DNA from: CAYSWV01 sp964434865
GTDB lineage: Bacteria; Cyanobacteriota; Cyanobacteriia; Thermostichales; Thermostichaceae
DNA length: 64,000 bases
Assembly (NCBI GenBank): GCA_964434865.1
Contig: CAYSWV010000016.1
Coordinates: 1 to 64,000, forward strand
Direction of reading: 5' to 3'
In this document: positions 16,920 to 24,878 of the stretch, piece by piece
Layout: each line of letters begins with the position of its first letter
Position numbering within the stretch: position 1 is the first letter of the stretch
Translations under genes and position numbers: made by a program
The notes under the pieces: generated by a model
Told to the model about the DNA's origin: nothing
Database searches by the model: none
What the model saw: the letters and a program-made list of their open reading frames with translations, nothing else

Positions 16920-18647
16920 CTACAAAATTCCATTCGATTGTGCATCGGTACTCGATCGCCGGATCTCCCCTGCAACCAAATCCCCCAGCTTCTGCTCCAC
17001 AGCCTGCGTATTGAAGTCTTGATCCGGATCTCGATCACAAATAGTCCATTGACGCCGAAAAAAACGAGCTAGATCTTTTTCAGCTAGGGCCAGATAAATC
17101 GGTCGACCATGGGGGCAGGTGTGAGGATTGGTTGTGGTTTGCCAGGCATTCAGGAGTCGTTGCATTTGATCCTGATTGAGCGGTGTACCATTTCTCAGGG
17201 CCGTTTGACAGGCTGCAGAGACCTTGGCTGCTTCTAGATCCTGGCAATAACTCAGTTCGATCAACGCGGCATAGCGATCAGCATCTGTATCCGTATCTGA
17301 CCACAACACCAAGGGTAAGCGTCGAATCAGCCAAACATGAGGACCAAAGGGTTCTGGATCTAAGGCTATAGCTTGCAGATGCTGTACCTGTAGCGGTGTG
17401 AGATCCTTGAGTAAAATCGGCTCGGGCAAATCCACCATAGCCCATTGCTGACACAACTGTTCGTAACGGATCCGTTCATGAGCAACATGTTGTTCAACCA
17501 ACCAGAGGCCGGCGCTATGTTCAGCTAGAATGTAAGTGTTTTGTAATTGAGCTAAGGCTTTTAGTGGCGTGGTGGCCTTTGAATCTGATCTGACTGCAGG
17601 CTGAGTTTGATAAACTTGCTTCTTTTCACTCGCTTTGATCAGGCTAATGGTGCGGGAGGTTGGAGTGCCTACGGCTGTCGCCAATGTTGTATCAATTAAG
17701 TCTTGAAGGATCTCTTGATGGTGCTCAGACTCTTGCAAATATAGCTCTAGTTTAGCAGGATGACGATTCCAATCCACGGCCTCGGGCTGAAGATGAAGAT
17801 GAGCAATACAGAGAGGATATCGATGGCGAGGTAGGCGTTGATAAAATGCTTTTTGAATAGTTTGAATCAGATCGGGTTGATGCACAAATCGATGATTAAC
17901 AGCGACTCGGATCCAATCGGGTCGGGAGCGATGACACCGATCAGGTAATCCTAGGATGATCTCAATACCTTGATGTTGATGGTAGCGTAAATCACTCAGA
18001 TCGACAGTGGGTAGCATTTGTACGACTAGATTCAAGGCTGAGTCTGAAGACCAATAGGTTAAGTGAGGTTTACGATCAACGATCAGTTTCCACGTAATCT
18101 GGGGATGCGCTAAGGCTGCACATTGAACTACATCCACCACATCACGCAGTTTTTTGACTTTAGATCGTAAAGCTGATCGCCGCGAAGACCAATTGTAGAA
18201 CAGGTTTCTGATGGTGACAATGGTGCCTTGCCTCAAGGCCGCCGGGTCCCGTGTTTGTATCTGCCCCCTCTCATCATAGGTAGCTATCCAGCCGTGCGGA
18301 TCTGGTAAAGCATACGATTGAATTTGAAGCTGGCTCATTTGGGCCAAACTGTGTAAGGCTTCACCTCGAAAGCCTAACGTCGTGATGTGAAAAGGTTGAG
18401 TATAGGCGAGTTTGCTGGTGGTATGGGGAGTTGCGGCAGCGGCTAGATCATCACCCAAAATCCCCTGACCATTATCTGTGATGCGGATCTGCCATTGATC
18501 GAACCAAAGTTCAATTGTGATCTGAGTCGCCTGAGCATCAATCGCATTATCAATTAACTCTCTAACTGCAGCAGCCATTGAGTCAACCACTGCTCCAGCC
18601 GCCATCAGGCTAACAACATCAGGTGAAATCGGTTTAATATGGGGCAT
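16920..18647 (-). CDS. mutL: DNA mismatch repair protein MutL
   Basis: A 575-residue MutL of the GHKL ATPase family. Residues 29-39 carry RELIDNAIDAQ (Glu30, Asn34), then ITDNGQG near 56-62 and GFRGEAL at 92-98. The C-terminal dimerisation/endonuclease domain shows CPHGRP near 516-521. The metal-binding motif DQHAxxE, typical of MutL endonucleases, reads EQHVAHERIRYE, with Asp replaced by Glu and Ala by Val, so nicking activity is possible but not certain. MutL couples MutS mismatch recognition to strand removal. It is the first gene of a likely mutL-smc unit, and recN lies divergently upstream. Confidence 0.93.
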   Translation of the reverse strand: MPHIKPISPDVVSLMAAGAVVDSMAAAVRELIDNAIDAQATQITIELWFDQWQIRITDNGQGILGDDLAAAATPHTTSKLAYTQPFHITTLGFRGEALHSLAQMSQLQIQSYALPDPHGWIATYDERGQIQTRDPAALRQGTIVTIRNLFYNWSSRRSALRSKVKKLRDVVDVVQCAALAHPQITWKLIVDRKPHLTYWSSDSALNLVVQMLPTVDLSDLRYHQHQGIEIILGLPDRCHRSRPDWIRVAVNHRFVHQPDLIQTIQKAFYQRLPRHRYPLCIAHLHLQPEAVDWNRHPAKLELYLQESEHHQEILQDLIDTTLATAVGTPTSRTISLIKASEKKQVYQTQPAVRSDSKATTPLKALAQLQNTYILAEHSAGLWLVEQHVAHERIRYEQLCQQWAMVDLPEPILLKDLTPLQVQHLQAIALDPEPFGPHVWLIRRLPLVLWSDTDTDADRYAALIELSYCQDLEAAKVSAACQTALRNGTPLNQDQMQRLLNAWQTTTNPHTCPHGRPIYLALAEKDLARFFRRQWTICDRDPDQDFNTQAVEQKLGDLVAGEIRRSSTDAQSNGIL

Positions 18648-18700
18648 AGACTAGATCAGATCTAACTCAATTCCGACAAGTTTTGAGGGCTGAAACCTTG

Positions 18701-18739
18701 TGTCAAAAGAGGCGTTATCAAAAGAGACGTTGTCAAATG
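18701..18739. repeat. 15-bp tandem repeat, 2.6 copies
   Basis: TGTCAAAAGAGGCGT (18701-18715), TATCAAAAGAGACGT (18716-18730) and TGTCAAATG (18731-18739) lie head to tail. Copies differ at two positions, indicating an older duplication than those at 1293 or 18984. Confidence 0.8.
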
Positions 18740-18750
18740 ATAGCTCTTAA

Positions 18751-18782
18751 GCCTGCTAGCTTGTCCATGCCAGCTTGTCCAT
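18751..18782. repeat. Imperfect tandem repeat (18 and 14 bp)
   Basis: GCCTGCTAGCTTGTCCAT is followed directly by GCCAGCTTGTCCAT; the second copy has lost four bases. It is in the same spacer as two other duplications. Confidence 0.7.
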
Positions 18783-18983
18783 AATAGGAGGTCAGATCAC
18801 CGCACTCAATTCATCGTGGAGATTGCAGGTACTCATATGCGGCTCAATCACGGAGTTAGAACCACAAGCTTCTATTTTAAAGGCTTTGACTAATTTATTC
18901 CTTTTTTCAAGTTTTACAGCTATCGATCAGTCTACCTCAAACTTGAATTCACAGATAAGATGACCCTAGATCCTTATCCTTAC

Positions 18984-19013
18984 CTTATTGCTAACGGACT
19001 TATTGCTAACAGA
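18984..19013. repeat. 15-bp tandem duplication directly before the recN start
   Basis: CTTATTGCTAACGGA (18984-18998) and CTTATTGCTAACAGA (18999-19013) abut the recN start codon at 19016. The duplication therefore occupies the place of the ribosome binding site, and no good Shine-Dalgarno sequence is visible in it. Confidence 0.85.
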
Positions 19014-19015
19014 CC

Positions 19016-20701
19016 ATGCTGAAACTACTACGGATCGAGAATTTTGCTTTGATTGACAAGCTGGAGCTGGAATTTGGCTCAGGATTGAATGTCTTAACTG
19101 GTGAAACAGGAGCGGGCAAATCGATTATTCTAGATGCGCTTGATGCAGCTTTGGGTGGTTCAGCCTCCAAAAAACTGATCCGGACAGGAGCCAAAAAAGC
19201 TTTAATTGAAGCCGTCTTTTTAACTACACCTTTACTTCAAACCTGGTTGAATGACCAAGAGATTGATCCCCTGGAAGAGGGTATTGTTTGTAGCCGTGAA
19301 ATCTCTGGTCGCTCCAGTCGATCTCGGGTTAACGGTATTTTAATGAATAAGCAACAAATGCAGACGTTTCGCACTAAGCTTGTGGAAATCACAGCCCAAG
19401 GTCAGACCGTGCAACTTCAAGATCCCTTGACCCAACGGCGCTGGCTCGATAGCTTCAGTGGATCCAAGCTCCTCAAGATCCGGCAAAAGGTCCAATCCCA
19501 CTATCAAGTCTGGCATGCTGCCAAAACTCAGCTAGAAACTTATCAGCGGAATCAACAAAATCGATTACAGCGATTAGATATTCTAGAATTTCAAGCCCAA
19601 GAATTAAATGCTTTAAACTTAGGGGATCCCAACGAATTTAAAACTCTAGAACGGGAGCGAGATCGACTAGCGCATAGTGTAGATCTACAAAAGCAAAGCT
19701 TTGAGGTTTACCAGTTGCTCTACCAAAGTGAAGGGGACAAACCCGCCGTTGCCGATCTACTGGGTGAAGCCGAACACATTGTTCAAGATATGGCCGAACT
19801 GGATCCAGAGTTACAGTCTATTGCCGAGATGGTAAGCAGCGCTTTGATTCAGGCCGAAGAAGCCGGTCGGCTCCTATATGACTATGGTGAAACTTTAGAC
19901 AGTGATCCCAACCGACTGAACAAGATTGAACGTCGGATTACTAAACTCAAACAAGCCTGCCGCAAGTATGGTCCAACGTTAGCTGATGTTATTAATCACA
20001 CCACAAAAGTCAATGATGAATTGGATCAACTCAAAGGTGACAGCTCAAGTTTAGAAGAGCTAGAAACTCAAGAAAAGACCCGCCGAAAAACCTTAGAAGC
20101 GGCTTGTGCTGAATTAACTCAACTCCGACAAGAGGCAGCTAGCAAACTCGAAAAGAACTTAGTGACTGAATTAAAGCCACTGGGTATGAACCGAGTCCGA
20201 TTTCAAGTTGAGATCCAATCAGGGTCTCTATCAGCTGAGGGCTGGGATCAAATCACCTATCTCTTTAGCCCGAACCCCGGTGAACCGCTGCAATCTTTAT
20301 CAGCAACGGCATCTGGGGGTGAAATGAGCCGTTTTTTACTGGCGATGAAGGCGGTATTCTCGCAAGTGGATCCAGTCGCAACCATGGTCTTTGACGAGAT
20401 TGATGCTGGCGTCTCTGGTAAGATGGCCCAAGCAATTGCACAAAAGCTCATCACCATTGGTCGTGATCATCAAATTCTCTGTGTAACTCACCAACCCTTG
20501 ATCGCCGCCATGGCCGATTATCATATTCGAGTCCGCAAAGAAGTGAAGCAAGACCGAACCCTAGTTCAAGTGGATGCTCTTTCTGATCTAGAACGCCGAG
20601 ATGAGCTGGCTCAGTTGACAGCCGGACATTCCGCCCAAGAGGCCATTGGGTTTGTAGAATCCTTATTAGCTCAAGCTCATCAACTGCGAGAGGCCCGTTA
20701 A
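19016..20701 (+). CDS. recN: DNA repair ATPase RecN
   Basis: A 561-residue SMC-like repair protein. Walker A GETGAGKS lies at residues 29-36. The middle is coiled coil (about 160-380). The C-terminal head contains ATASGGEMSRFLLAMK and the Walker B TMVFDEIDAGVSGKMAQ, followed by LCVTHQPLIAAMADYH. RecN helps hold and search broken ends in recombinational double-strand-break repair. Length is normal. It is divergent from mutL-smc, so three genome-maintenance ATPases cluster here. The start at 19016 follows a tandem duplication and has weak initiation signals. Confidence 0.95.
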   Translation: MLKLLRIENFALIDKLELEFGSGLNVLTGETGAGKSIILDALDAALGGSASKKLIRTGAKKALIEAVFLTTPLLQTWLNDQEIDPLEEGIVCSREISGRSSRSRVNGILMNKQQMQTFRTKLVEITAQGQTVQLQDPLTQRRWLDSFSGSKLLKIRQKVQSHYQVWHAAKTQLETYQRNQQNRLQRLDILEFQAQELNALNLGDPNEFKTLERERDRLAHSVDLQKQSFEVYQLLYQSEGDKPAVADLLGEAEHIVQDMAELDPELQSIAEMVSSALIQAEEAGRLLYDYGETLDSDPNRLNKIERRITKLKQACRKYGPTLADVINHTTKVNDELDQLKGDSSSLEELETQEKTRRKTLEAACAELTQLRQEAASKLEKNLVTELKPLGMNRVRFQVEIQSGSLSAEGWDQITYLFSPNPGEPLQSLSATASGGEMSRFLLAMKAVFSQVDPVATMVFDEIDAGVSGKMAQAIAQKLITIGRDHQILCVTHQPLIAAMADYHIRVRKEVKQDRTLVQVDALSDLERRDELAQLTAGHSAQEAIGFVESLLAQAHQLREAR

Positions 20702-20717
20702 GTTGCCCCCACGTTGC

Positions 20718-22103
20718 TTACAGTTCCATCGGCTCAGGCGTTGCATCAGTGTAGACTGTTGTCTCTAGATCACGAGCTGAATCACTAGGATCACTGTGCT
20801 GTAGGACTTCTAAAATCTGGAAAAATTCTCGTTCAAACGTTACCATCGCTCGATTCGTTTTGCCTCCCAGGTAAAGGCCATCGGCTGTCTCCAGCGCCCA
20901 CAGCTGACTATGGCTGACATAGCTCATCAGAACGCCCAGCATTAACAATCCAAATCCGGCATAAACCAGAGGAATACCTGGATCTGACTTAATTTGTAGG
21001 CCCGTACTGCCAATCACATCATCGAGATAGAGGGTCATCTGGTCATTTAGATCTAAACTCATACCTGTGCGCACCGATCCCACCAGTTTACCGTCTTCGC
21101 CATAGATCAAAGAAGTGCCCTGAAGATCAGGAATGAGCATAGTCACCCCCGCTGAAAAATCAGGTTTAGTAGGGATGAAGGCTCCCCACAGCTTATTACC
21201 AGTTTCCGAGGGCAATGTCGTTGCTGGAATTTGAAAGACTGGACTATTATTCACACGAACTTTAACCGAATCAATGGTCCAATCGGCTTGATACAGGGTC
21301 ACCCCGCCATAGCTCATCGGCTCGTTGACAAAAATGGTCTTCCGTTTAACTTCTTCCCCTTGATCAACGATAGATAGATCAGAGTAAAACTGTTTGACCC
21401 GACCTTCCGGTGCATAATCAATCCAAAATCGGTTGACATTGATGGTCCAATCTGGAATCCGTGAGCGTGACCAGGGTCCAGCGGCAGTAATCAGTTGAAT
21501 AGGACGACTCGATCCATCAGGAATTAACTCTTGAGCTTTAAACCCAGCCAATAAGCCCCAAATGGCCCCAGCCAAGATCAGCAACATACTGGCATGCACA
21601 ACAATGGGCCCAATTTTGCCCATGATGCCTTTACGAGCATAGAGCTTCCCCCCCTCAGTAAAAACCACATAGCCCCGATTCTTCAAGTCAGGAATGAGTT
21701 GTCCCTGTGAGGCCGAGGCGAGAAAGCTACTTAAAGACAATTTTTCGAAAGAGCGGGGTTTAGTGTAATAACTCCAGCGGCGCGCCACTTTCAGCATGGG
21801 CCACTGCCGAGTCATGGTGCAAGCTGCCAAACTGGATCCAAATAAAATCAAGATCGACAAAAACCACGGGGTACGGTAGACCTCATTCAGTCCTAGAGCC
21901 AGAATTACTTTCCAAGACAGAAACCCGAATAGAGCTGGATCCTCAGGATAATTTTGTTGGTAAAACCCGATCGATTCATCCTGCTCAATCACAGTCCCCA
22001 ACGTGCTGGTGAGAGCAATCGTCAACAACAGTCCAATCGCAAGCTTGAGATCAGCCAGCAGGGGCAATAATTCATGTCGAAAGTAACGCTTTACCCAGTT
22101 CAT
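20718..22103 (-). CDS. ccs1: Cytochrome c biogenesis protein Ccs1/CcsB (ResB family)
   Basis: A 461-residue ResB-like membrane protein. Three N-terminal membrane segments are visible (LLADLKLAIGLLLTIALTST; TPWFLSILILFGSSLAACTM; PIVVHASMLLILAGAIWGLL). A large lumenal domain follows (about 190-385) and a last helix (VYAGFGLLMLGVLMSYVSHS) with a conserved His. With CcsA it forms the system II machine that carries heme across the thylakoid membrane and attaches it to apocytochromes such as cytochrome f and c6. ccsA is not in this window. Two genes upstream on the same strand encode membrane/secreted proteins that may share the pathway. Confidence 0.92.
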   Translation of the reverse strand: MNWVKRYFRHELLPLLADLKLAIGLLLTIALTSTLGTVIEQDESIGFYQQNYPEDPALFGFLSWKVILALGLNEVYRTPWFLSILILFGSSLAACTMTRQWPMLKVARRWSYYTKPRSFEKLSLSSFLASASQGQLIPDLKNRGYVVFTEGGKLYARKGIMGKIGPIVVHASMLLILAGAIWGLLAGFKAQELIPDGSSRPIQLITAAGPWSRSRIPDWTINVNRFWIDYAPEGRVKQFYSDLSIVDQGEEVKRKTIFVNEPMSYGGVTLYQADWTIDSVKVRVNNSPVFQIPATTLPSETGNKLWGAFIPTKPDFSAGVTMLIPDLQGTSLIYGEDGKLVGSVRTGMSLDLNDQMTLYLDDVIGSTGLQIKSDPGIPLVYAGFGLLMLGVLMSYVSHSQLWALETADGLYLGGKTNRAMVTFEREFFQILEVLQHSDPSDSARDLETTVYTDATPEPMEL

Positions 22104-22165
22104 AGCAACCTGTTAACTGTTTTTGCGAGATCTTAACCTATCCCAACCGTTTACCCAAGCATTGA

Positions 22166-22600
22166 TTACCGCCCAACAGTCACGTCGTAGCTTAAAGAAA
22201 ACGGACTAAAATCAGCCTCAGGTTTGGGTTGCCCCGAAATTTCAAGGCGATAAGAGCCTGGGTCTGGAAAAATCACTTCAGCACTTGGGATACCTTGGTA
22301 ACGTTCGGCATCAATAGCAGTCAGATCTGGTGTCAGGATGGGTTTTGAGCTAGCCTGCTGATACACAGCAAGTTGGCAGTCACATTGATCTAATGGGATC
22401 ACAGTTCCGCCCTTACGGGTGAGAGCAAACCATACCTGAGCCGGAGCCCCTGCTTTAGGATTATGGTCAGGCTCTAAATGAAAGGTGGCGGCAACATCTG
22501 CAGCCGTTTTAACCGTGTGGGCCTTAACGGGGATGGCAAGACTCGTGAGAATCAAGAGTAGGCTCCAATGATTCCGATGCTTGATTCGGTTGATCCACAT
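22166..22600 (-). CDS. Small secreted YtkA/FixH-like protein
   Basis: A 144-residue protein with a signal peptide (IKHRNHWSLLLILTSLAIPVKA), followed by an Ig-like beta domain. The domain contains a CDC pair in DQCDCQLAVY and a C-terminal PGSYRLEISGQP, resembling the YtkA-like domain. ATG 22600 lies 77 bp inside the end of the upstream gene, but the signal peptide supports this start. Next to a UreH-like membrane protein and ccs1, a metal or heme handling role outside the membrane is plausible, with the CxC as possible ligands; this is inference. Confidence 0.72.
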   Translation of the reverse strand: MWINRIKHRNHWSLLLILTSLAIPVKAHTVKTAADVAATFHLEPDHNPKAGAPAQVWFALTRKGGTVIPLDQCDCQLAVYQQASSKPILTPDLTAIDAERYQGIPSAEVIFPDPGSYRLEISGQPKPEADFSPFSLSYDVTVGR

Positions 22601-23861
22601 AGTTAGCTGATTGACCTAGAGTTGACTGAGCTTTAGTCAATTTAGCCTTAGAAGGAGCTGTATACCAGGATCCGAGCGATAGCAGTGACCAGACCCATCG
22701 CTGCCGAGCTAACAAGATTAATCCGACACTTATGATCAATATCCCTGCAGCCCCATGATTAGCTGGTGTTAACGCTAACCCACCCCAGTAATGTGATCCA
22801 ATCAAACAGGTATGAATCGTGACACAAATCAAGGCTGGCACGGTTAACAAATGGATCTGACGCCAGCGAGATCCCAGCCGAATCACAGCTTGATCAAAGC
22901 TAGTTAAAGCCGCCGGCATCATCAAAGCAAGGGCCGTAAATCCTAACCAAATAGCAACTTGATGGGTGGGCAGTAGAAAGTCTAACGCTGACAGATCCCA
23001 GTTAAAGGTATGGTCAAGGCTATGCCCCATATGAATGACCCCTAAACTAAAAGCACCGACCCCTAACGCCCGCCGATAAGTCAACAACCCTGACCAGATC
23101 CGACTCAGAGGCCGAGCCATTAAGGCCAGCATTAGACCTAAAAGAGCTAAATGCCCTGTATAGTCCACCATGGCATCAGTACGGAGTAAGGTTAAGCTGC
23201 CAATCGCTAGCGTAATCCAGCCGCCCGCCCGAAACAATTGGCTCCGCCGATCAGCACTCAGCAGGCCCATAAAAGCCCCGATCCCGATCATCGTAGGACA
23301 TGTGCCGATCCCAAAAGCCATCATGGTGATCAAGCCCCCCCAGAGATGACCCGTCTCAGCAGCCTTGAGTTGGGCCGCATATAAAAAGCCACAGGGAATC
23401 AGCCCCCAGATCAAGCCCAATAGCAGGGGTGTCCACCCTGATTGACTTTGGGCCAGCTGTGCCATAGATTTGCTCAAACGCGAGTGCAACCCAATTTGAA
23501 GGATTGGATGTAACAAAGGAATGCGGGGTAATACCTTGGGATTAAGTTGGAGCAGACCCATCCAGATCAACATCAAACCTGTAACGATGCTCATGCTTTG
23601 TCGGAGGGCACTGCCGATTCCAGCAATTTGGCCCCCTGCAATCAGCACCGATCCTAAAGCCCCAATACCAGCTCCAATCAAGGCATAGCTGATGAGGCGA
23701 CCCAAATTTAACAACAATTGAAATCGCAATTTTGCTTGCCAGGTTTGAGCTTGATGGGATAGAGAAAAGGCTGTTGCTAGGGGACCACACATACTGGCAC
23801 AATGCCCAAAACTGCCCAGAAACCCTAAAGTAGATATCAATAAGAGATCAGCTGCCAACAT
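22524..23861 (-). CDS. UreH/SafE-type membrane protein fused to a His-rich transmembrane domain
   Basis: A 445-residue polytopic protein. The N-terminal half (about 1-240) matches the UreH/TauE-SafE family: LGFLGSFGHCASMCGPLA at the start and GLIWGLIPCGFLYAAQLKA later, with CxxxC-type metal-site cysteines. The C-terminal half (about 265-410) adds four or more helices with paired histidines (GVIHMGHSLDHTFNW, RQIHLLTVPALICVTIHTCLIGSHYWGG), a pattern like membrane heme b domains. The last 40 residues are a soluble tail overlapping the next gene. The family is linked to metal and cytochrome assembly. The function here, perhaps copper or electron transfer for cytochrome maturation, is inferred. 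Confidence 0.75.
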   Translation of the reverse strand: MLAADLLLISTLGFLGSFGHCASMCGPLATAFSLSHQAQTWQAKLRFQLLLNLGRLISYALIGAGIGALGSVLIAGGQIAGIGSALRQSMSIVTGLMLIWMGLLQLNPKVLPRIPLLHPILQIGLHSRLSKSMAQLAQSQSGWTPLLLGLIWGLIPCGFLYAAQLKAAETGHLWGGLITMMAFGIGTCPTMIGIGAFMGLLSADRRSQLFRAGGWITLAIGSLTLLRTDAMVDYTGHLALLGLMLALMARPLSRIWSGLLTYRRALGVGAFSLGVIHMGHSLDHTFNWDLSALDFLLPTHQVAIWLGFTALALMMPAALTSFDQAVIRLGSRWRQIHLLTVPALICVTIHTCLIGSHYWGGLALTPANHGAAGILIISVGLILLARQRWVWSLLSLGSWYTAPSKAKLTKAQSTLGQSANYVDQPNQASESLEPTLDSHESCHPR

Positions 23862-23956
23862 AGGTTCTGTTTAGCTGCACGTTGTCATCGCTTTAGTCTA
23901 TGGAGCAGCCTATCATAACTGGATATACTAGCTGTTTTGATCAAAAGGTGATCCTC

Positions 23957-24424
23957 ATGAAACGGCTTGCTGGGATCGGACTCAAGGCAGCTCTCATATC
24001 GTTAATCCCGATGGTGGGGTTCTCTTCAAGAGCCACCGCTCAATGGGTCGCAGTTTGTTCAGTCACTCAACAAAAGCCAGAACCTGGAGTTATCACTGAA
24101 GGGGTTTATACCCTAACTGATCCAGATCTAATCTATGTGAGCTGGATGATCTTAGGGGCCCAAACGGGTGACGCAATTGAAGCCAACTTTATTACTGTAG
24201 AAGGGTCGGTAGTAGAAGCGGGGGGAGCAGAAGTTTACCAAAACTACACCATCGGCACGACATCGATTGAAGCTCCTGACGGATCAGACAATAGCGGCGT
24301 TTGGGGCGATTTTAGTTTAGAGCGTCCTGAGATAGGATGGCCAGTGGGCCAGTACCGAACCGAGATTCAACTTAGAGGGCAAACGGTGACTAGCTGTCCC
24401 TTTGAAATTGTCAGTACCTCCTAA
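23957..24424 (+). CDS. Secreted protein of unknown function
   Basis: About 155 residues from ATG 23957, chosen because a Shine-Dalgarno-like AAGGTGAT lies just upstream and the protein then begins with a clean signal peptide (MKRLAGIGLKAALISLIP, cleaving near ATAQ). The frame is open back to ATG 23900. The mature part is beta-rich and acidic, with two cysteines (AVCSVTQQ and TSCPFEIV) that may bridge its ends. No family is recognised. It is divergent from the UreH-like gene. Confidence 0.65.
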   Translation: MKRLAGIGLKAALISLIPMVGFSSRATAQWVAVCSVTQQKPEPGVITEGVYTLTDPDLIYVSWMILGAQTGDAIEANFITVEGSVVEAGGAEVYQNYTIGTTSIEAPDGSDNSGVWGDFSLERPEIGWPVGQYRTEIQLRGQTVTSCPFEIVSTS

Positions 24425-24602
24425 TCCGCTACTAGGCCAAAATACAAGAGAAAACACTCATTCTTGAAGCCCAGCCTGTTTGATCACAAGGTTTGTCTAT
24501 GTTGTTACGCTTAGGATTACACTCCGCTAGACAGCTCTTGGATCTATGATGAGTGACTTAGATAAGTGATTTAGATCCTGGTGAGCAGCCAAAGGTCCCA
24601 TT

Positions 24603-24641
24603 TGACTTGCCAATCTAACTTGCCAATCTGACTTGCTAATC
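24603..24641. repeat. 13-bp tandem repeat, 3 copies
   Basis: TGACTTGCCAATC (24603-24615), TAACTTGCCAATC (24616-24628) and TGACTTGCTAATC (24629-24641) are head to tail, each differing by at most two bases, and run on into TGACTGATGG. Confidence 0.88.
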
Positions 24642-24759
24642 TGACTGATGGCGTTACCTAGTCATCTCTACCCAGGTTCTTACACTCCGAACATTGACAT
24701 CCTTCTAAGTTGCCCCGCAAAATAAGAGCAACTACGAAAAATAAGAATATTTGGTAAGC

Positions 24760-24808
24760 CTTTGCCCCTAGCTTTTGTCTCTTGAGTCCAAACTTGAGGG
24801 GGCTAAAG
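24760..24808 (+). promoter_or_regulatory. Hairpin-forming inverted repeat in the leader of the MshEN-motif gene
   Basis: CTTTGCCCCT (24760-24769) can pair with AGGGGGCTAAAG (24797-24808), giving about ten base pairs with one bulged base around a 27-nt loop that contains two direct CTTGAG copies. It ends about 70 bp before the start codon. No U-run follows, so it is not an obvious terminator; it may be leader structure. Confidence 0.45.
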
Positions 24809-24878
24809 CGTATAGGCTGAACTTATTTCAGTAACTCGGGCCTTATTGCATTGAGAAGCTATTAGGAGATCTACTTTA

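Larger units (their letters stand above)
18648..19015. other. Divergent mutL/recN intergenic region with tandem duplications
   Basis: No gene is seen. The region must hold promoters for mutL (minus) and recN (plus). Most noticeable are three sets of short tandem duplications (18701-18739, 18751-18782, 18984-19013). No clear promoter elements or LexA box could be identified by eye. Confidence 0.55.
24425..24878. other. 454-bp spacer before the MshEN-motif gene
   Basis: No gene is seen. It contains a 13-bp tandem repeat at 24603-24641 and a hairpin-forming inverted repeat at 24760-24808. The strong ribosome binding site AGGAGAT lies about 9 nt before ATG 24879. Its length suggests a long, possibly structured leader. 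Confidence 0.6.
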
